A stretch of DNA of 64,000 nt. Source: Borrelia recurrentis A1 (GTDB lineage Bacteria; Spirochaetota; Spirochaetia; Borreliales; Borreliaceae). The position numbers and the translations under genes are program-made. Of this stretch, positions 19,540 to 30,881 are shown one piece after another; positions within the stretch are counted from its first letter, which is position 1; each line of letters starts with the position of its first letter. The DNA is taken from the NCBI RefSeq assembly GCF_000019705.1, contig NC_011244.1, positions 682,001 to 746,000 on the forward strand, in the 5' to 3' direction. Under the pieces are notes generated by a model, which ran no database searches, was not told where the DNA came from, and saw only the letters and a list, made by a program, of their open reading frames with translations.

Positions 19540-21099
19540 ATGGGGAGATTTTTTCAGAATGCCCAAAAATTTGGTCGTTCTTTTATGTTGCCTATTGCCA
19601 TTCTTCCTGCGGCAGGATTATTTTTAGGAATTGGAGGTGCTTTTTCCAATCCGGCAACTATTAGTACTTATACATTTTTAGATGTATTTTTTCTTCAATC
19701 AGTTTTTAACATCATGCGTACCGCAGGTGCTATTATTTTTGTTAATTTGCCACCAATATTTGCAATTGGAGTTGCTGTTGGGCTTGCAAAATCGGATAAG
19801 GGAACAGCAGGGCTTGCGGCTTTTGTTGGATATCTTGTTTTAAATTCTACGATTGGTATTTTAGTTGAGATGTTTGGTAAAGTTGAAGATTTCTCAAATG
19901 GAGCTATTGGATTAATACTTGGTATTAAAACTTTAGAAACAGGTGTTTTTGGTGGCATTATTGTTGGTATTATGACTTATTGTCTTCATAATAAGTTTAA
20001 TAAAGTTGAATTTCCAAGAGTACTTGGGTTTTTTTCAGGATCTAGATTTATACCGATAATAGTTTCTCTTTCAAGTATTTTTCTTGCTGTATTGATGTTT
20101 ATATTTTGGCCATTTATGCAATCTGGAATTAGTATGGTGGGTATATTAGTTGATGCAACAGGATATGTTGGTACTCTTATTTATGGTATTTTTTTGCGAA
20201 TGCTTGGGCCTTTTGGGCTTCATCATATATTTTATTTGCCTTTTTGGACAACTGGTATTGGTGGTTCTGAAATTATTAATGGTAAATTGGTAGAAGGGAC
20301 TCAGAACATTTTTTTTGCGGAACTTTCATCTCATAGTACTGATAAATTTTTTATTGGAACTAGTCGTTTTATGAGCGGAAGATTTATTACTATGATGTTT
20401 GGATTGCCTGGAGCTGCTCTTGCACTTTATAGACTTGCAAAACCTAATCAAAAGGAGAAAGTTTTTGGTCTTTTGTTGTCATCGGCTTTAACTTCTTTTT
20501 TAACAGGAATTACTGAGCCCCTTGAATTTTCTTTTCTTTTTGTTGCGCCGGTGCTTTATGTAGTTCATGCAGTTTTTGATGGGTGTGCATTTATGGTTGC
20601 TCATATTTTACAGATTACAATAGGTCAGACTTTTTCTGGGGGATTTATTGATTTTGTTCTTTTCGGGATTTTACAAGGAAATGCAAGAACAAATTGGGTT
20701 TTAGTTCCAATGGTAGGTGTTTGTTGGTTTTGGCTATATTATTTTAGTTTTACTTTTTTAATATCTAAATTTGATTATAAGACTCCTGGTAGGGAGGATA
20801 TTGTTAATTCTCATGATTCTTTTTCTTTGAGTAAAAATGAAGTTGTAAGGGAAGGTGATGTTAGTGTGCAAGTAGTTATGGGCCTTGGGGGACGTGATAA
20901 TATTGTTGAACTTGATTGTTGTGCTACGCGACTTAGAGTTACCGTAAAAGATTCTATAAAGGTTTCAAAGAGTATTTTGGAAAGTACTGGAGCCAAAGGA
21001 ATTATTATCAAGAGCAGTGGTGTTCAGGTAGTTTATGGACCTGGAGTTAGTGTTCTTAAAAATGAAATTGAAGAATATCTTGATAATGAAGAAAATTAA
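19540..21099 (+). CDS. ptsG: PTS glucose-family EIICB permease PtsG
   Basis: PtsG imports and phosphorylates glucose or a related sugar using PEP. The 519-aa protein has an N-terminal EIIC membrane domain of about ten helices (residues 15-400), with motifs such as GLHHIFYLPFWTTG and GITEPLEFSFLF. A C-terminal EIIB domain follows (about 440-519), with the phosphorylation Cys in ELDCCATRLRV. No EIIA domain is attached, so a separate EIIA is needed. AGGAGGG precedes the ATG. It follows nanE and ends at a strong hairpin terminator. Substrate specificity (glucose versus GlcNAc) is inferred. Corresponds to BB0645. Confidence 0.92.
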   Translation: MGRFFQNAQKFGRSFMLPIAILPAAGLFLGIGGAFSNPATISTYTFLDVFFLQSVFNIMRTAGAIIFVNLPPIFAIGVAVGLAKSDKGTAGLAAFVGYLVLNSTIGILVEMFGKVEDFSNGAIGLILGIKTLETGVFGGIIVGIMTYCLHNKFNKVEFPRVLGFFSGSRFIPIIVSLSSIFLAVLMFIFWPFMQSGISMVGILVDATGYVGTLIYGIFLRMLGPFGLHHIFYLPFWTTGIGGSEIINGKLVEGTQNIFFAELSSHSTDKFFIGTSRFMSGRFITMMFGLPGAALALYRLAKPNQKEKVFGLLLSSALTSFLTGITEPLEFSFLFVAPVLYVVHAVFDGCAFMVAHILQITIGQTFSGGFIDFVLFGILQGNARTNWVLVPMVGVCWFWLYYFSFTFLISKFDYKTPGREDIVNSHDSFSLSKNEVVREGDVSVQVVMGLGGRDNIVELDCCATRLRVTVKDSIKVSKSILESTGAKGIIIKSSGVQVVYGPGVSVLKNEIEEYLDNEEN

Positions 21100-21105
21100 A
21101 ATTTT

Positions 21106-21144
21106 AAGCAAGTGTATGTTTTTTACATCACTTGCTTTTTTTTA
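21106..21144. terminator. Terminator between ptsG and the convergent hydrolase gene
   Basis: AAGCAAGTG (21106-21114) pairs perfectly with CACTTGCTT (21129-21137); inner ATGT/ACAT extends the stem with one bulge. A run of T follows on the plus strand. The stop codon of the hydrolase gene lies inside the stem, so the element probably serves both convergent genes. Confidence 0.85.
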
Positions 21145-22114
21145 TGTTTTGAATAAAATCGACAGCATATTTTGTTAAATAAGATGTGTTTTGTGCACTT
21201 CTATAACTGTGATTTCCTACAGGAACATGAGAATGAGGACTTTCAACAAGAATTATTGGTATTGATTGTTTGTATCCCCCATAATTATTTATAAAATTAT
21301 TTATTTCCTGAGAATCTACTGTAGGATCATTTGGGGAATAAGCTATTGTGAGTGGAGTTTTAATTTCGTTAAAACCATTAATATTGATTAATTTAACAAG
21401 ACCCATCATTGCAATTATTGAATCAATTTGTCGTATTGGCGAATGAAATATGTTGACCTTTGAGTATTCTATTCTTTTATTTTGTCTTATCTCAGGCTCA
21501 TTATACCCTCCTGTTATTAGATAAGCAATTTGACGTCCCCACGGGTAATAAACTAAATTTGTTCTTTTGTCTTTAGGATAGATATTAGGTGATATTAAAA
21601 CGGCAGAATGTATTTTGTCTTGATAGTTTTTTAATGCCCAAATAACACAGGCACCGCCATTTGAAGTTCCAATAAGTATTAGTTTTTCTCCTATTGATTG
21701 GCCAATTTGGATAGCTTCATCGATGTCTCGTAACCAGTCTTTAGTATTAACCCCTTTAAATGCATTTTTATTGTCAATTCCATGGCCTTTAAGCCTTGTA
21801 AAGAAAATATTTGCTTTTAATGCTCTAGCTATATTATTAGGAATAGGATAAATTTCATTTTTTGATGCTCCAAAACCGTGAATATATACCACTGCATACT
21901 GTGTTTTTTCCTTTTCTTTATTCCATATAATTTCTTTTTTTGTGTTTTCTACCAAATTGAATTTGGACTCTTCGATGAGTAGGTATTGATCAATTTCTTC
22001 AAGTTTATTTGGAATTTGAGTTTTGTCAAATTCATTTCTAAATTTTATTTTTGGGCCTACTATTATTAATAAAAAAATAAAAATAAAAATAAAAATTGCG
22101 TTTTTAATGTTCAT
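21128..22114 (-). CDS. Membrane-anchored alpha/beta hydrolase (lipase-like)
   Basis: The 328-aa protein has an N-terminal hydrophobic anchor (residues 5-22) and an alpha/beta hydrolase fold. Visible motifs are the oxyanion region YIHGFGASKNE (about 78-88), the nucleophile elbow GTSNGGA, the acid loop SPNDPTVD and the catalytic His region PHSHVPVG. The B. burgdorferi counterpart BB0646 was reported, as I recall, to have lipase and haemolytic activity. It starts 13 bases after bosR and is probably co-transcribed with it. The anchor is encoded by an (AAAAAT)n-like repeat that could vary in length. Natural substrate is unknown. Confidence 0.85.
   Translation of the reverse strand: MNIKNAIFIFIFIFLLIIVGPKIKFRNEFDKTQIPNKLEEIDQYLLIEESKFNLVENTKKEIIWNKEKEKTQYAVVYIHGFGASKNEIYPIPNNIARALKANIFFTRLKGHGIDNKNAFKGVNTKDWLRDIDEAIQIGQSIGEKLILIGTSNGGACVIWALKNYQDKIHSAVLISPNIYPKDKRTNLVYYPWGRQIAYLITGGYNEPEIRQNKRIEYSKVNIFHSPIRQIDSIIAMMGLVKLININGFNEIKTPLTIAYSPNDPTVDSQEINNFINNYGGYKQSIPIILVESPHSHVPVGNHSYRSAQNTSYLTKYAVDFIQNIKKSK
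22076..22096 (-). repeat. Six-base repeat in the hydrolase membrane anchor
   Basis: On the plus strand AAAAAT is repeated about three times in tandem, encoding alternating Ile-Phe in the anchor of the hydrolase. Slippage by one unit would add or remove two residues without a frameshift. Confidence 0.55.
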
Positions 22115-22126
22115 ATATTTTTTCCT

Positions 22127-22645
22127 TTAATGATTGTCATCATTGGTGTTGTATTCTTCTTGTTGAGATTCTTGATGACAATTATTACATGATCCTGAAT
22201 AAATAATTTCAATGGATTTTGTTTTCCATTCTTCTCCAAGTTTGTCTTTCAGAATATCTTTAATGTCATCAAGTTGTATTGGATAAACTTGATTGCATTT
22301 GTTGCATTTAAAGTGAGCTATTGTAGAAGTCAAACTTAGATAAAATCTTGTTTCTTTTTGGTCTGTTGTTTTTATATCTTTAAGAATGTTGCGTTCTTTT
22401 AAGATATTTAGCGTATTGTATACTGTTGCTTTTGATAAGCTTGGTATTTCTTTTATGAGTTTGTTATAAATTTCTTTTGCTGTAAAATATTCTCGTGGAT
22501 TTGATGCAATATGTAAAATTATTCTATTTCTTGAATGTGAGGCTTTCATGCCCAACTCTGTTGTTAATGATTTTAGCAAGATAGGGTCATTAGTAATTCC
22601 GACTTTTTCTAAAGTAGAATGTACCTCGATTGTATTGTTGTTCAT
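22127..22645 (-). CDS. bosR: Fur/PerR-family regulator BosR
   Basis: This 172-aa Fur-family DNA-binding protein corresponds to BosR (BB0647), a Zn-dependent regulator of oxidative stress and the RpoN-RpoS virulence switch in B. burgdorferi. The N-terminal winged helix has the recognition helix SKATVYNTLN (71-80). The dimerisation domain has two CxxC zinc pairs, C114/C117 and C153/C156. The ATG has AAGGG upstream. It sits between the large unknown gene and the hydrolase, all on the minus strand. The structural Zn site is intact; the regulatory metal cannot be decided from sequence. Confidence 0.93.
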   Translation of the reverse strand: MNNNTIEVHSTLEKVGITNDPILLKSLTTELGMKASHSRNRIILHIASNPREYFTAKEIYNKLIKEIPSLSKATVYNTLNILKERNILKDIKTTDQKETRFYLSLTSTIAHFKCNKCNQVYPIQLDDIKDILKDKLGEEWKTKSIEIIYSGSCNNCHQESQQEEYNTNDDNH

Positions 22646-22736
22646 ATATAATACCCTTTATTATTTAAGATTAAGTACTTTAATGTCCTTATAAAAATAA
22701 TTTTATAACGGTTTATTAATATTTTGCTACTGATAG

Positions 22737-24431
22737 CTATTTATTTTCATTTTTTTTTATATTTGGATAAAAAAGTAAAGTTTTTATTTTTGAGTTTATT
22801 TTTATTTTATTATCAAAATTATTATTATTTGGTAATAAGAGTAAATTTAAACTCAAAGAATAATTTTTCAAATCCTCAATTTTTACTTTATTATAAGATC
22901 CTCCTATATTTAATATAAACCACCTTTTAAAGCCTTTTTTTGCAATTTTGTAATTTATTGTATATATAATACATTTTTCAATGTTTAAAAAACTGATGAA
23001 AAAATTACTGTTTTGATCGCTTCCTTTGGATATTAGAAATTCTGTTCCATTAATATATCCTTGAGTATCTTTTTTTGTTTCAATGATTTTTTCATAGGTA
23101 TCAAGATCATTGTATCTTGCAGTAATTTTTAAGTTTGTCCCTCTTTCAACTTCAAATATGGGTATTTCTAAACTTGAATATTCAGTTAAGTAATTTATAT
23201 TATTTATATTTAGCTTTTTATTGTTACAATTTATAACAGTAGTAGGCCATACTAATTTGAGAGATATAAAAAAGCTTGCAAGATTTTCATCCAAAAAGAA
23301 ATCGATTATTGATTTTTCTTTTGCATTGAAATTTAAATATTGTCTAATACCTATAATTTTTTCATTTGAGAATGAAAATGAACTCTCAATAATTGGTTCT
23401 ATAATGATTTCTTTTTTTGATAAAGTTTTAATATAAGTTCTACATGAATCTAGAAATTCAGAGTTTTTTTCTTTATATTTGATTCTATTTAATTTGCCTT
23501 CTTTAAATTTTACATAATATTTTTCATGGGATAATGTAAAATTACCTTCCATATTATATTCTAGATTTTTGCTTGTAATAGGTTCTGGATTTTGTGATTG
23601 GTTTTCAAAATTTTTATTAGTTAAAAATTCTTTTAAAGAAGCTTCATTTATTTGATATTCTTTGAGTCTTTTATTTTGGAATTGCAGTACTAATGCTTGT
23701 TCTTTTAATGAATTAAATTCTGGAATTTCTAAAAGTTCTGTGTTTATTTTTTTACCCTCTAGATTTTGTATCTTAATGCTATAAAAATTTGTATCTAATT
23801 CTTTTAAAGAGAGCAAGAAATTTTTTAATACTTGATTATCATAGATGTCTTTAATTTCATGGAAATAAATGAGTGAGTCTGTGTTTTGTTTTCGTATATC
23901 AGGTTCTTGTATTTCTGATAAAAATTGACAGTTATTTTTATAGAAAACCAAATATTTTTTGTTATTTTTTGCAATCCTTATGCCTTCTATATAATTGAAA
24001 TTAAGTTTTCTGTATAATTCAAGTACTCTTTTTCTTAGTTTTTCCATATTATAGATATAAAATGTGTTAGGATTATCTTGAAATAAATCTTTGTATCCGC
24101 TTTTGAATGGGTTTTTTAAGGCCCAGTACAGATCTACGTGTATCTCATCATGTAGCATGTATTCATGAGGACTTCCACTATATGTGCTTGGAATGTATAT
24201 ATCTTCGTTATTTTTAAGTCTTTTAAAAAACCATTCATTTAATTCTGAATTTAGTTTTAAAATTTCAAAAAAATATGTTGGGAATGTCCAGTGTATTTTA
24301 TAAGTTAGTTTTTGACTTTCAATTAAGTATTTGGCATTTGATAAAATGGAATATAATTTGCTCTCAGCAAATGAAGTTATTGAAACAATAACAATATAAA
24401 TTTTTGAATTTCTAGTTTTTCTAAATATCAT
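22737..24431 (-). CDS. Unknown 564-aa protein next to bosR
   Basis: I do not recognise the family. Its counterpart BB0648 has, as I recall, been labelled a putative Ser/Thr kinase. I see no glycine loop, HRD or DFG motif, so the label looks unsupported. The N-terminus is a short hydrophobic segment (residues 10-22). Residues 45-110 contain conserved-looking His, Asp and aromatic residues (HWTFPTYFF, PHEYMLHDEIHVDLYWALKN), which may suggest a glycoside-hydrolase-like barrel; this is a weak inference. The C-terminal half has repeated beta-rich stretches. It starts the minus-strand group with bosR and the hydrolase, with a 91-base gap before bosR. Confidence 0.7.
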   Translation of the reverse strand: MIFRKTRNSKIYIVIVSITSFAESKLYSILSNAKYLIESQKLTYKIHWTFPTYFFEILKLNSELNEWFFKRLKNNEDIYIPSTYSGSPHEYMLHDEIHVDLYWALKNPFKSGYKDLFQDNPNTFYIYNMEKLRKRVLELYRKLNFNYIEGIRIAKNNKKYLVFYKNNCQFLSEIQEPDIRKQNTDSLIYFHEIKDIYDNQVLKNFLLSLKELDTNFYSIKIQNLEGKKINTELLEIPEFNSLKEQALVLQFQNKRLKEYQINEASLKEFLTNKNFENQSQNPEPITSKNLEYNMEGNFTLSHEKYYVKFKEGKLNRIKYKEKNSEFLDSCRTYIKTLSKKEIIIEPIIESSFSFSNEKIIGIRQYLNFNAKEKSIIDFFLDENLASFFISLKLVWPTTVINCNNKKLNINNINYLTEYSSLEIPIFEVERGTNLKITARYNDLDTYEKIIETKKDTQGYINGTEFLISKGSDQNSNFFISFLNIEKCIIYTINYKIAKKGFKRWFILNIGGSYNKVKIEDLKNYSLSLNLLLLPNNNNFDNKIKINSKIKTLLFYPNIKKNENK

Positions 24432-24624
24432 AAAAAATCTTTACATAAGTATATATTAAATTAGTATAAATGGTATTGTTTTTCCAGTAAATTACTATAT
24501 ATAGGTTTCTTTATTTTTTATTATTTTGGCTTGATTAATGAAACAAAAAAAATTATATTTTTATAGTGATTATGTATGAAGTTCATGTTAACTTTATAAT
24601 GTGCTATTTATTATTTAACTTTAA

Positions 24625-26286
<1,662 letters not shown>

Positions 26287-26346
26287 GTTAATCCTTTTTT
26301 CAGATTTCTCTTTTATTAGAGTTTCTATTGTTATAAGGATAAAAAT

Positions 26347-26643
26347 TTGAGTGAGAATGAATTTGTATTTTGTATAGGTTATGATGGGATTAGGGCTATA
26401 ATAGATAAAGAGCTTCTAGGTCAACATAAAGATAAAAGTGTGGAAGAGCTTTTTAATCTTGGATTTTATAGAAGCGCTTTTAGTAAAGCGTTTTATAGGA
26501 AAGATGATGCTCTTATTGATTATTTGATTAAAAGGTATAATAACATTAGTAACTCTACTTATAGTAGAAAAGAGGAGCTTGAGCTCCTCTTTGGGGTAAT
26601 TTATCCGGATGATATTGCTAATATAAAGGTTACTTATGTTTAA
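26347..26643 (+). CDS. Small unknown protein between groEL and yajC
   Basis: A 98-aa protein begins with TTG at 26347 after an AAGGA site. It has no signal peptide or membrane helix and no motif I recognise. The sequence FNLGFYRSAFSKAFYRKDD is predicted mainly helical. It lies 15 bases before yajC and probably shares a transcript with it. Corresponds by position to BB0650. Confidence 0.72.
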   Translation: MSENEFVFCIGYDGIRAIIDKELLGQHKDKSVEELFNLGFYRSAFSKAFYRKDDALIDYLIKRYNNISNSTYSRKEELELLFGVIYPDDIANIKVTYV

Positions 26644-26658
26644 AAATTAGGAAATTTT

Positions 26659-26982
26659 ATGTTTTTATTGCAAGATTTTAGTCATAGTAGTAGCTTTTTT
26701 AGAAGCTTATTAGTTTTTGTTCCCGTAATAGCTATATTTTGGTTTTTAGTGATATCTCCTCAACGTAAAGAAGAGAAGAAGAAGAAAGAAATGCTGAAAA
26801 GCCTTAAAAAAGGTGATAAAGTTTTAACCATAGGTGGAATTTTTGGAGTTGTTAAGAGAGTTGATGATTCTGAAGTTTTGCTTGAGCTTAGTGAAACTTC
26901 AGAGGCAAAATTTGTAAAAAGTTCAATTGAGAAGGTTATTTTTGACGAAATTAAGGATAAAAAATTAAAAAATGAGAAGTAA
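26659..26982 (+). CDS. yajC: Sec translocase accessory protein YajC
   Basis: YajC is a small single-span membrane protein associated with SecDF. The 107-aa sequence has one helix (about residues 14-34) ending in the family motif FWFLVISPQRKEEKKKKE, then MLKSLKKGDKVLTIGGIFG. It precedes secD and secF, the usual order. Corresponds to BB0651. Confidence 0.95.
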   Translation: MFLLQDFSHSSSFFRSLLVFVPVIAIFWFLVISPQRKEEKKKKEMLKSLKKGDKVLTIGGIFGVVKRVDDSEVLLELSETSEAKFVKSSIEKVIFDEIKDKKLKNEK

Positions 26983-27004
26983 TTTGCAATTTTAATATAT
27001 AATG

Positions 27005-27045
27005 TTAACTTAACATAATAATTTAATTTTAACTTGACATAATAA
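27005..27045 (+). repeat. Two 17-base direct repeats upstream of secD
   Basis: TTAACTTAACATAATAA (27005-27021) and TTAACTTGACATAATAA (27029-27045) differ at one base and start 24 bases apart. They fill the yajC-secD gap just before the secD ribosome site. The second contains a TTGACA but no -10 box at useful spacing. Confidence 0.6.
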
Positions 27046-27062
27046 GGATAAGGGTATTATTT

Positions 27063-28826
27063 ATGAATAAAGTCTCTAAATTGATATTAATACTGTTTGT
27101 AACTTCTTTTGCTTATTTTTTAATATTTCCTACTCTAAAATGGTATTTTTTTACTAAAGAGAAGGATAAACAAATTAGTTCATATTCAAAAGAGGCTTTA
27201 AGAGATTATTCTAAATCGCAGGCTTTAAGTTCTCTTGTGAAACTTAAGGAATTGTATCGAAAAAATCCAAAGGGTCAAATTCCAGATGATTTAAAATATT
27301 TAATTCCAGTTGCAAAAAATAATTATAAGACTTATGGAAGAGAATTTCCCAAATCGTTTAATGATATAGAAGCATTAAGGGGTGGTTTTTTAACTGATTC
27401 TGATATTGAAGAACTTAGTCTTGAAATTTATAGATATTATGAAGAGATCAAGCGAAATAAAAACAAAATAATACAACTTGGGCTTGATTTATCTGGAGGA
27501 GTAAGTGTTACTATTTTTCTTGATTATTTAGAGCTTGAACAAAGATTAGGAAGAGCTTTAAGTGTTCTAGAAAAGGAAGAAGCTATTGGTCGTACGATGC
27601 AAATACTTAAGGAAAGGGTGGATACTTTTGGACTTACAGAACCTAAAATTACAAGAGAAGCAGGTGGAAATAGAATTTTTTTAGATATTCCAGGAGAGAA
27701 AGACGAGAGACGTGTTGATTCTCTTTTGGGTGGTAAAGGAAATTTGATCTTTTATGTTGTTGATCTTGATGCTACTTCTGTTCTTAATTCTAAGATATTA
27801 GAAGCCGGTCCCCTTTATTCTATACATGATATTAAAAATAGCATGAAACTTGATGATAGTAAAAAAATTTTTCCCTGGTATATAAAGGATGCTTATGGGG
27901 TTGATGATGAGGCAAGAGTGCGTTATTATGTTGTTGATTTTGGTCTTGACAATTCTTTTGATGGGTCTCATATTCAAGATGCTGGAATTTTAAGTGATCC
28001 TAAAACGGGAAAGGATGTGGTTACATTTACTTTGGATAGTGAGGGTAGTGAGAAGTTTTTTGCTTTTACTCAAAAAAATGTTGGAAAAACTTTAGCTGTA
28101 GTTATGGAAGGTAAAATTAAGTCAGTAGCCAATATTAATCATGCTATTGCTGGTGGAAATGTATCAATTCAAGGAGATTCTTTTGATAAAAAGGAGGCAC
28201 AGGAACTTGCATTTGTTTTTAAAACAGCAGCTTTTCCTATTGAGATAAAAATAGATGATTTAAGGATTATTGGTCCTACTATTGGAGAAAAAACAATTGA
28301 ACTTGGCATAAAGGCTTCTCTTCTTGCTCTTGTTTTGGTCTTTTTATTTATGTTTATATATTATAAAACAAGTGGTTTTGTTTCAGGATTTTCATTGGTC
28401 ATTTATAATTTGTTTTTAATATTGGCAATTCTTTCTGCATTTAATTTTACTTTAACTCTTACAAGTATTGCAGGTCTGGTGTTAACGATGGGTATGGCTG
28501 TTGATATTAATATAATTATTTACGAAAGGATTAAAGAAGAGATTAGAAATGGTAGAAAATTTGAAAGAGCATTTGAAGATGGATTTAAAAAAGCCTTTTG
28601 GGGAATAATGGATTCAAATGTTACAACATTTATAGCTGTGCTTTTCTTAACTCTTCTTGGGACAGGGACTATTCAAGGTTTTGCGTGGTCTTTATCTATA
28701 GGGATTGTGGCGTCACTTTTTAGTAGTTTAGTCTTTTCAAGGTTTATTTTGGAATTGATTATATCTTTGAATAGAAACAAATGTGTAAGTATTTCTTGGA
28801 GTTCAAATTATGCAAAAGGTGTTTAA
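27063..28826 (+). CDS. secD: Protein translocase subunit SecD
   Basis: SecD, with SecF, uses the proton-motive force to complete export through SecYEG. The 587-aa protein has one N-terminal helix (about 6-24), a large periplasmic domain including LGLDLSGGVSV, and five C-terminal helices. The RND-type core GLVLTMGMAVDINIIIYERIKEE is present. AAGGG lies 8 bases before the ATG. Its end overlaps secF by 17 bases, so the two are translationally linked. Corresponds to BB0652. Confidence 0.96.
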   Translation: MNKVSKLILILFVTSFAYFLIFPTLKWYFFTKEKDKQISSYSKEALRDYSKSQALSSLVKLKELYRKNPKGQIPDDLKYLIPVAKNNYKTYGREFPKSFNDIEALRGGFLTDSDIEELSLEIYRYYEEIKRNKNKIIQLGLDLSGGVSVTIFLDYLELEQRLGRALSVLEKEEAIGRTMQILKERVDTFGLTEPKITREAGGNRIFLDIPGEKDERRVDSLLGGKGNLIFYVVDLDATSVLNSKILEAGPLYSIHDIKNSMKLDDSKKIFPWYIKDAYGVDDEARVRYYVVDFGLDNSFDGSHIQDAGILSDPKTGKDVVTFTLDSEGSEKFFAFTQKNVGKTLAVVMEGKIKSVANINHAIAGGNVSIQGDSFDKKEAQELAFVFKTAAFPIEIKIDDLRIIGPTIGEKTIELGIKASLLALVLVFLFMFIYYKTSGFVSGFSLVIYNLFLILAILSAFNFTLTLTSIAGLVLTMGMAVDINIIIYERIKEEIRNGRKFERAFEDGFKKAFWGIMDSNVTTFIAVLFLTLLGTGTIQGFAWSLSIGIVASLFSSLVFSRFILELIISLNRNKCVSISWSSNYAKGV

Positions 28827-29706
28827 TTTTTTAAAATATGGAAATAAAGCTATTATAGCTAGTTTTTGTATGATTTTTTTAGGTTTTATTTACACCTTTA
28901 TGTATCATGGTGGTTATAATTGGGGAGTAGATTTCTCTTCGGGTCTAAATATTAATTTTGTGATAGATAAAGCAGGTATTAAGGATTCTGATATAAAAAG
29001 AGTGCTCTCTTTATTTTATAAAACATTTGATGTTAATGAAATTATTGCAAATGATTCTAAGAGTCATTTTGATATTATAATAAAGTCAGAGGTTACTGAT
29101 TATTCTTTGAAAAAAGAAATTCATAGTATGTTGCTAGATAAATTAGGTATTGAGTTTGATGCTAATGTTGAAATTCTTGATTCTTATTTTATTGATTCAA
29201 GATTTTCATCTGTTTTAAGGACAAAGTCTGTTTTGTTGGTTTGTTTAACATTTGCCCTTATTTTAGTTTATGTGACATTACGATTTAGATTGAGTTATGC
29301 TGTGTCATCAATATTTGCAACTATGCATGATATACTTTTTGTGATTGCTTTTTTAGGTTTATTTAGAATAGAAATAAATAGTTCAATAATTGTTTCTATA
29401 TTGACAATTATTGGATATTCTTTAAATGATACGATCATTATTTTTGATAGAATTAGAGAAAATTCTAGGAATATAACAGATAGTTCATTTTTAAATATTT
29501 TAAATATAAGTATTCATCAAACTTTGTCAAGGACCATTTTAACATCTATTACTACATTTGTTGCTGTATTTTCTATATACATATTTACTGAAGGTGCTAT
29601 TAAGGATTTTTCTTTGATATTTATGGTAGGTGTTGTTGTTGGTACTTTTTCTTCGGTTTTTATAGCTTCTCCTATTCTTTTAAGTTGTTATAAAAAAATC
29701 AAATAG
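28810..29706 (+). CDS. secF: Protein translocase subunit SecF
   Basis: SecF is the partner of SecD. The 298-aa protein has the N-terminal helix (about 14-33), the periplasmic motif WGVDFSSGLNI, and a C-terminal block of five helices with IIGYSLNDTIIIFDRIREN. The last of these is the SecF counterpart of the proton-path motif. The ATG lies inside the end of secD. Corresponds to BB0653. Confidence 0.96.
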   Translation: MQKVFNFLKYGNKAIIASFCMIFLGFIYTFMYHGGYNWGVDFSSGLNINFVIDKAGIKDSDIKRVLSLFYKTFDVNEIIANDSKSHFDIIIKSEVTDYSLKKEIHSMLLDKLGIEFDANVEILDSYFIDSRFSSVLRTKSVLLVCLTFALILVYVTLRFRLSYAVSSIFATMHDILFVIAFLGLFRIEINSSIIVSILTIIGYSLNDTIIIFDRIRENSRNITDSSFLNILNISIHQTLSRTILTSITTFVAVFSIYIFTEGAIKDFSLIFMVGVVVGTFSSVFIASPILLSCYKKIK

Positions 29707-29729
29707 ATATTTTGTTATAATATTATGAT

Positions 29730-30881
29730 ATGAAGTTTTTTGATTTTGGTTCATTAGGATTTTATAGGTTTTTTGATTTTCAAAAGCATCTCAATTTTAG
29801 TATTTTTAGATATAGTTTAATAAATTACTATTCTTACAAAGAACAATCGACTCTTATTAATGATGCTAATTTGTTTAAAAATAAAATTGTTTTTTTAGAT
29901 AAAATTCGTAAAGATATCACGAATATTACCTACATTTCTTCAAAAGAAAATGATAATTTAAGTGTTAATAAGACAATATTTTGTGATACTTTGAATAACA
30001 TTAAAAGTTTAATCAAAAAATATTATCCAGAATCAGAGTTTTTAGATTTTGAATGTGATGTCCTTTTGGATGATGAGGATACTTTTGATAAATTTTTAGA
30101 TAGGCTTAGATATTTAAATTTTAAAGTGGATCTTAAAAAGAAGATTGAGGAATTTGATAGACGAAATAAAACACCATATTCTTGTATTAAGATTGCAACT
30201 TATTTTATTAAAGAAGAATTTTTAGAGAGACTTGGGCATTCAATTGATTTTTTTGTTAATGAAGCTAATAATAGTAGTTTAGATTTAATTAATAAAGAAA
30301 TTGATGAGTATTGTGAAAAGGTGGAGCAGGTCAAAGTAAGTGAATATATTAAAGATACGCATAAAAAATTTGTTATGGAGTATGCAAAAGAGAGAATATC
30401 AAAAATTATGAAAGAGCATAGTCTTGATATATCTAAATTGCTTGTTAAGATTTCTTTGTTGGATATTGTTATTCATTGTTTTGAAAGCTATTATCTAAAT
30501 TTATTAGAGGTTCTTAATATTCTCTTGTCGATAAGTAATATCATTGAGATTGGCTTGGATGAATTACCCGATGCCATTTTTAATGAATGGAATGAACTTA
30601 TTTATTTACGTAGAAAGGAGTTTCAGAAACTTGTTTTAATATCAGATTATGTTTTTCAAAAAAGAATAATATCTACTATAAATTCTGGAGCTTGGAAATT
30701 TACTTTCTTTAGCCTTTCACCTCGTCAAGGTGATGTTATTCAATTCACAGTTGATATTAATAAAAGTCTTAGTAGTCTTGAAGAAGGCATTAAGGAATAT
30801 AAACTTAAAATAGATAAACTTAATAGCCTAAAGCGTGATTGGGAGCAAAGTTTGAAAAATTTTGAACAATTATTTGTTTAA
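29730..30881 (+). CDS. Unknown 383-aa cytoplasmic protein
   Basis: I recognise no family. There is no signal peptide or obvious membrane helix. Long helical stretches rich in Lys and Glu (about residues 110-260) and a C-terminal coiled coil (about 335-380, [19 protein letters not shown]) suggest a structural or interaction role. The block [21 protein letters not shown] looks like a more ordered patch. It follows secF by 23 bases. Its stop overlaps the stop of the convergent dnaJ gene by 4 bases. Corresponds by position to BB0654. Confidence 0.75.
   Translation: MKFFDFGSLGFYRFFDFQKHLNFSIFRYSLINYYSYKEQSTLINDANLFKNKIVFLDKIRKDITNITYISSKENDNLSVNKTIFCDTLNNIKSLIKKYYPESEFLDFECDVLLDDEDTFDKFLDRLRYLNFKVDLKKKIEEFDRRNKTPYSCIKIATYFIKEEFLERLGHSIDFFVNEANNSSLDLINKEIDEYCEKVEQVKVSEYIKDTHKKFVMEYAKERISKIMKEHSLDISKLLVKISLLDIVIHCFESYYLNLLEVLNILLSISNIIEIGLDELPDAIFNEWNELIYLRRKEFQKLVLISDYVFQKRIISTINSGAWKFTFFSLSPRQGDVIQFTVDINKSLSSLEEGIKEYKLKIDKLNSLKRDWEQSLKNFEQLFV

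Noticed and set aside
27034-27060. TTGACA and TATTAT before secD as a promoter
   Set aside because: Spacing is 15 bases and transcription would start at or after the secD ATG, so the ribosome site would be lost.
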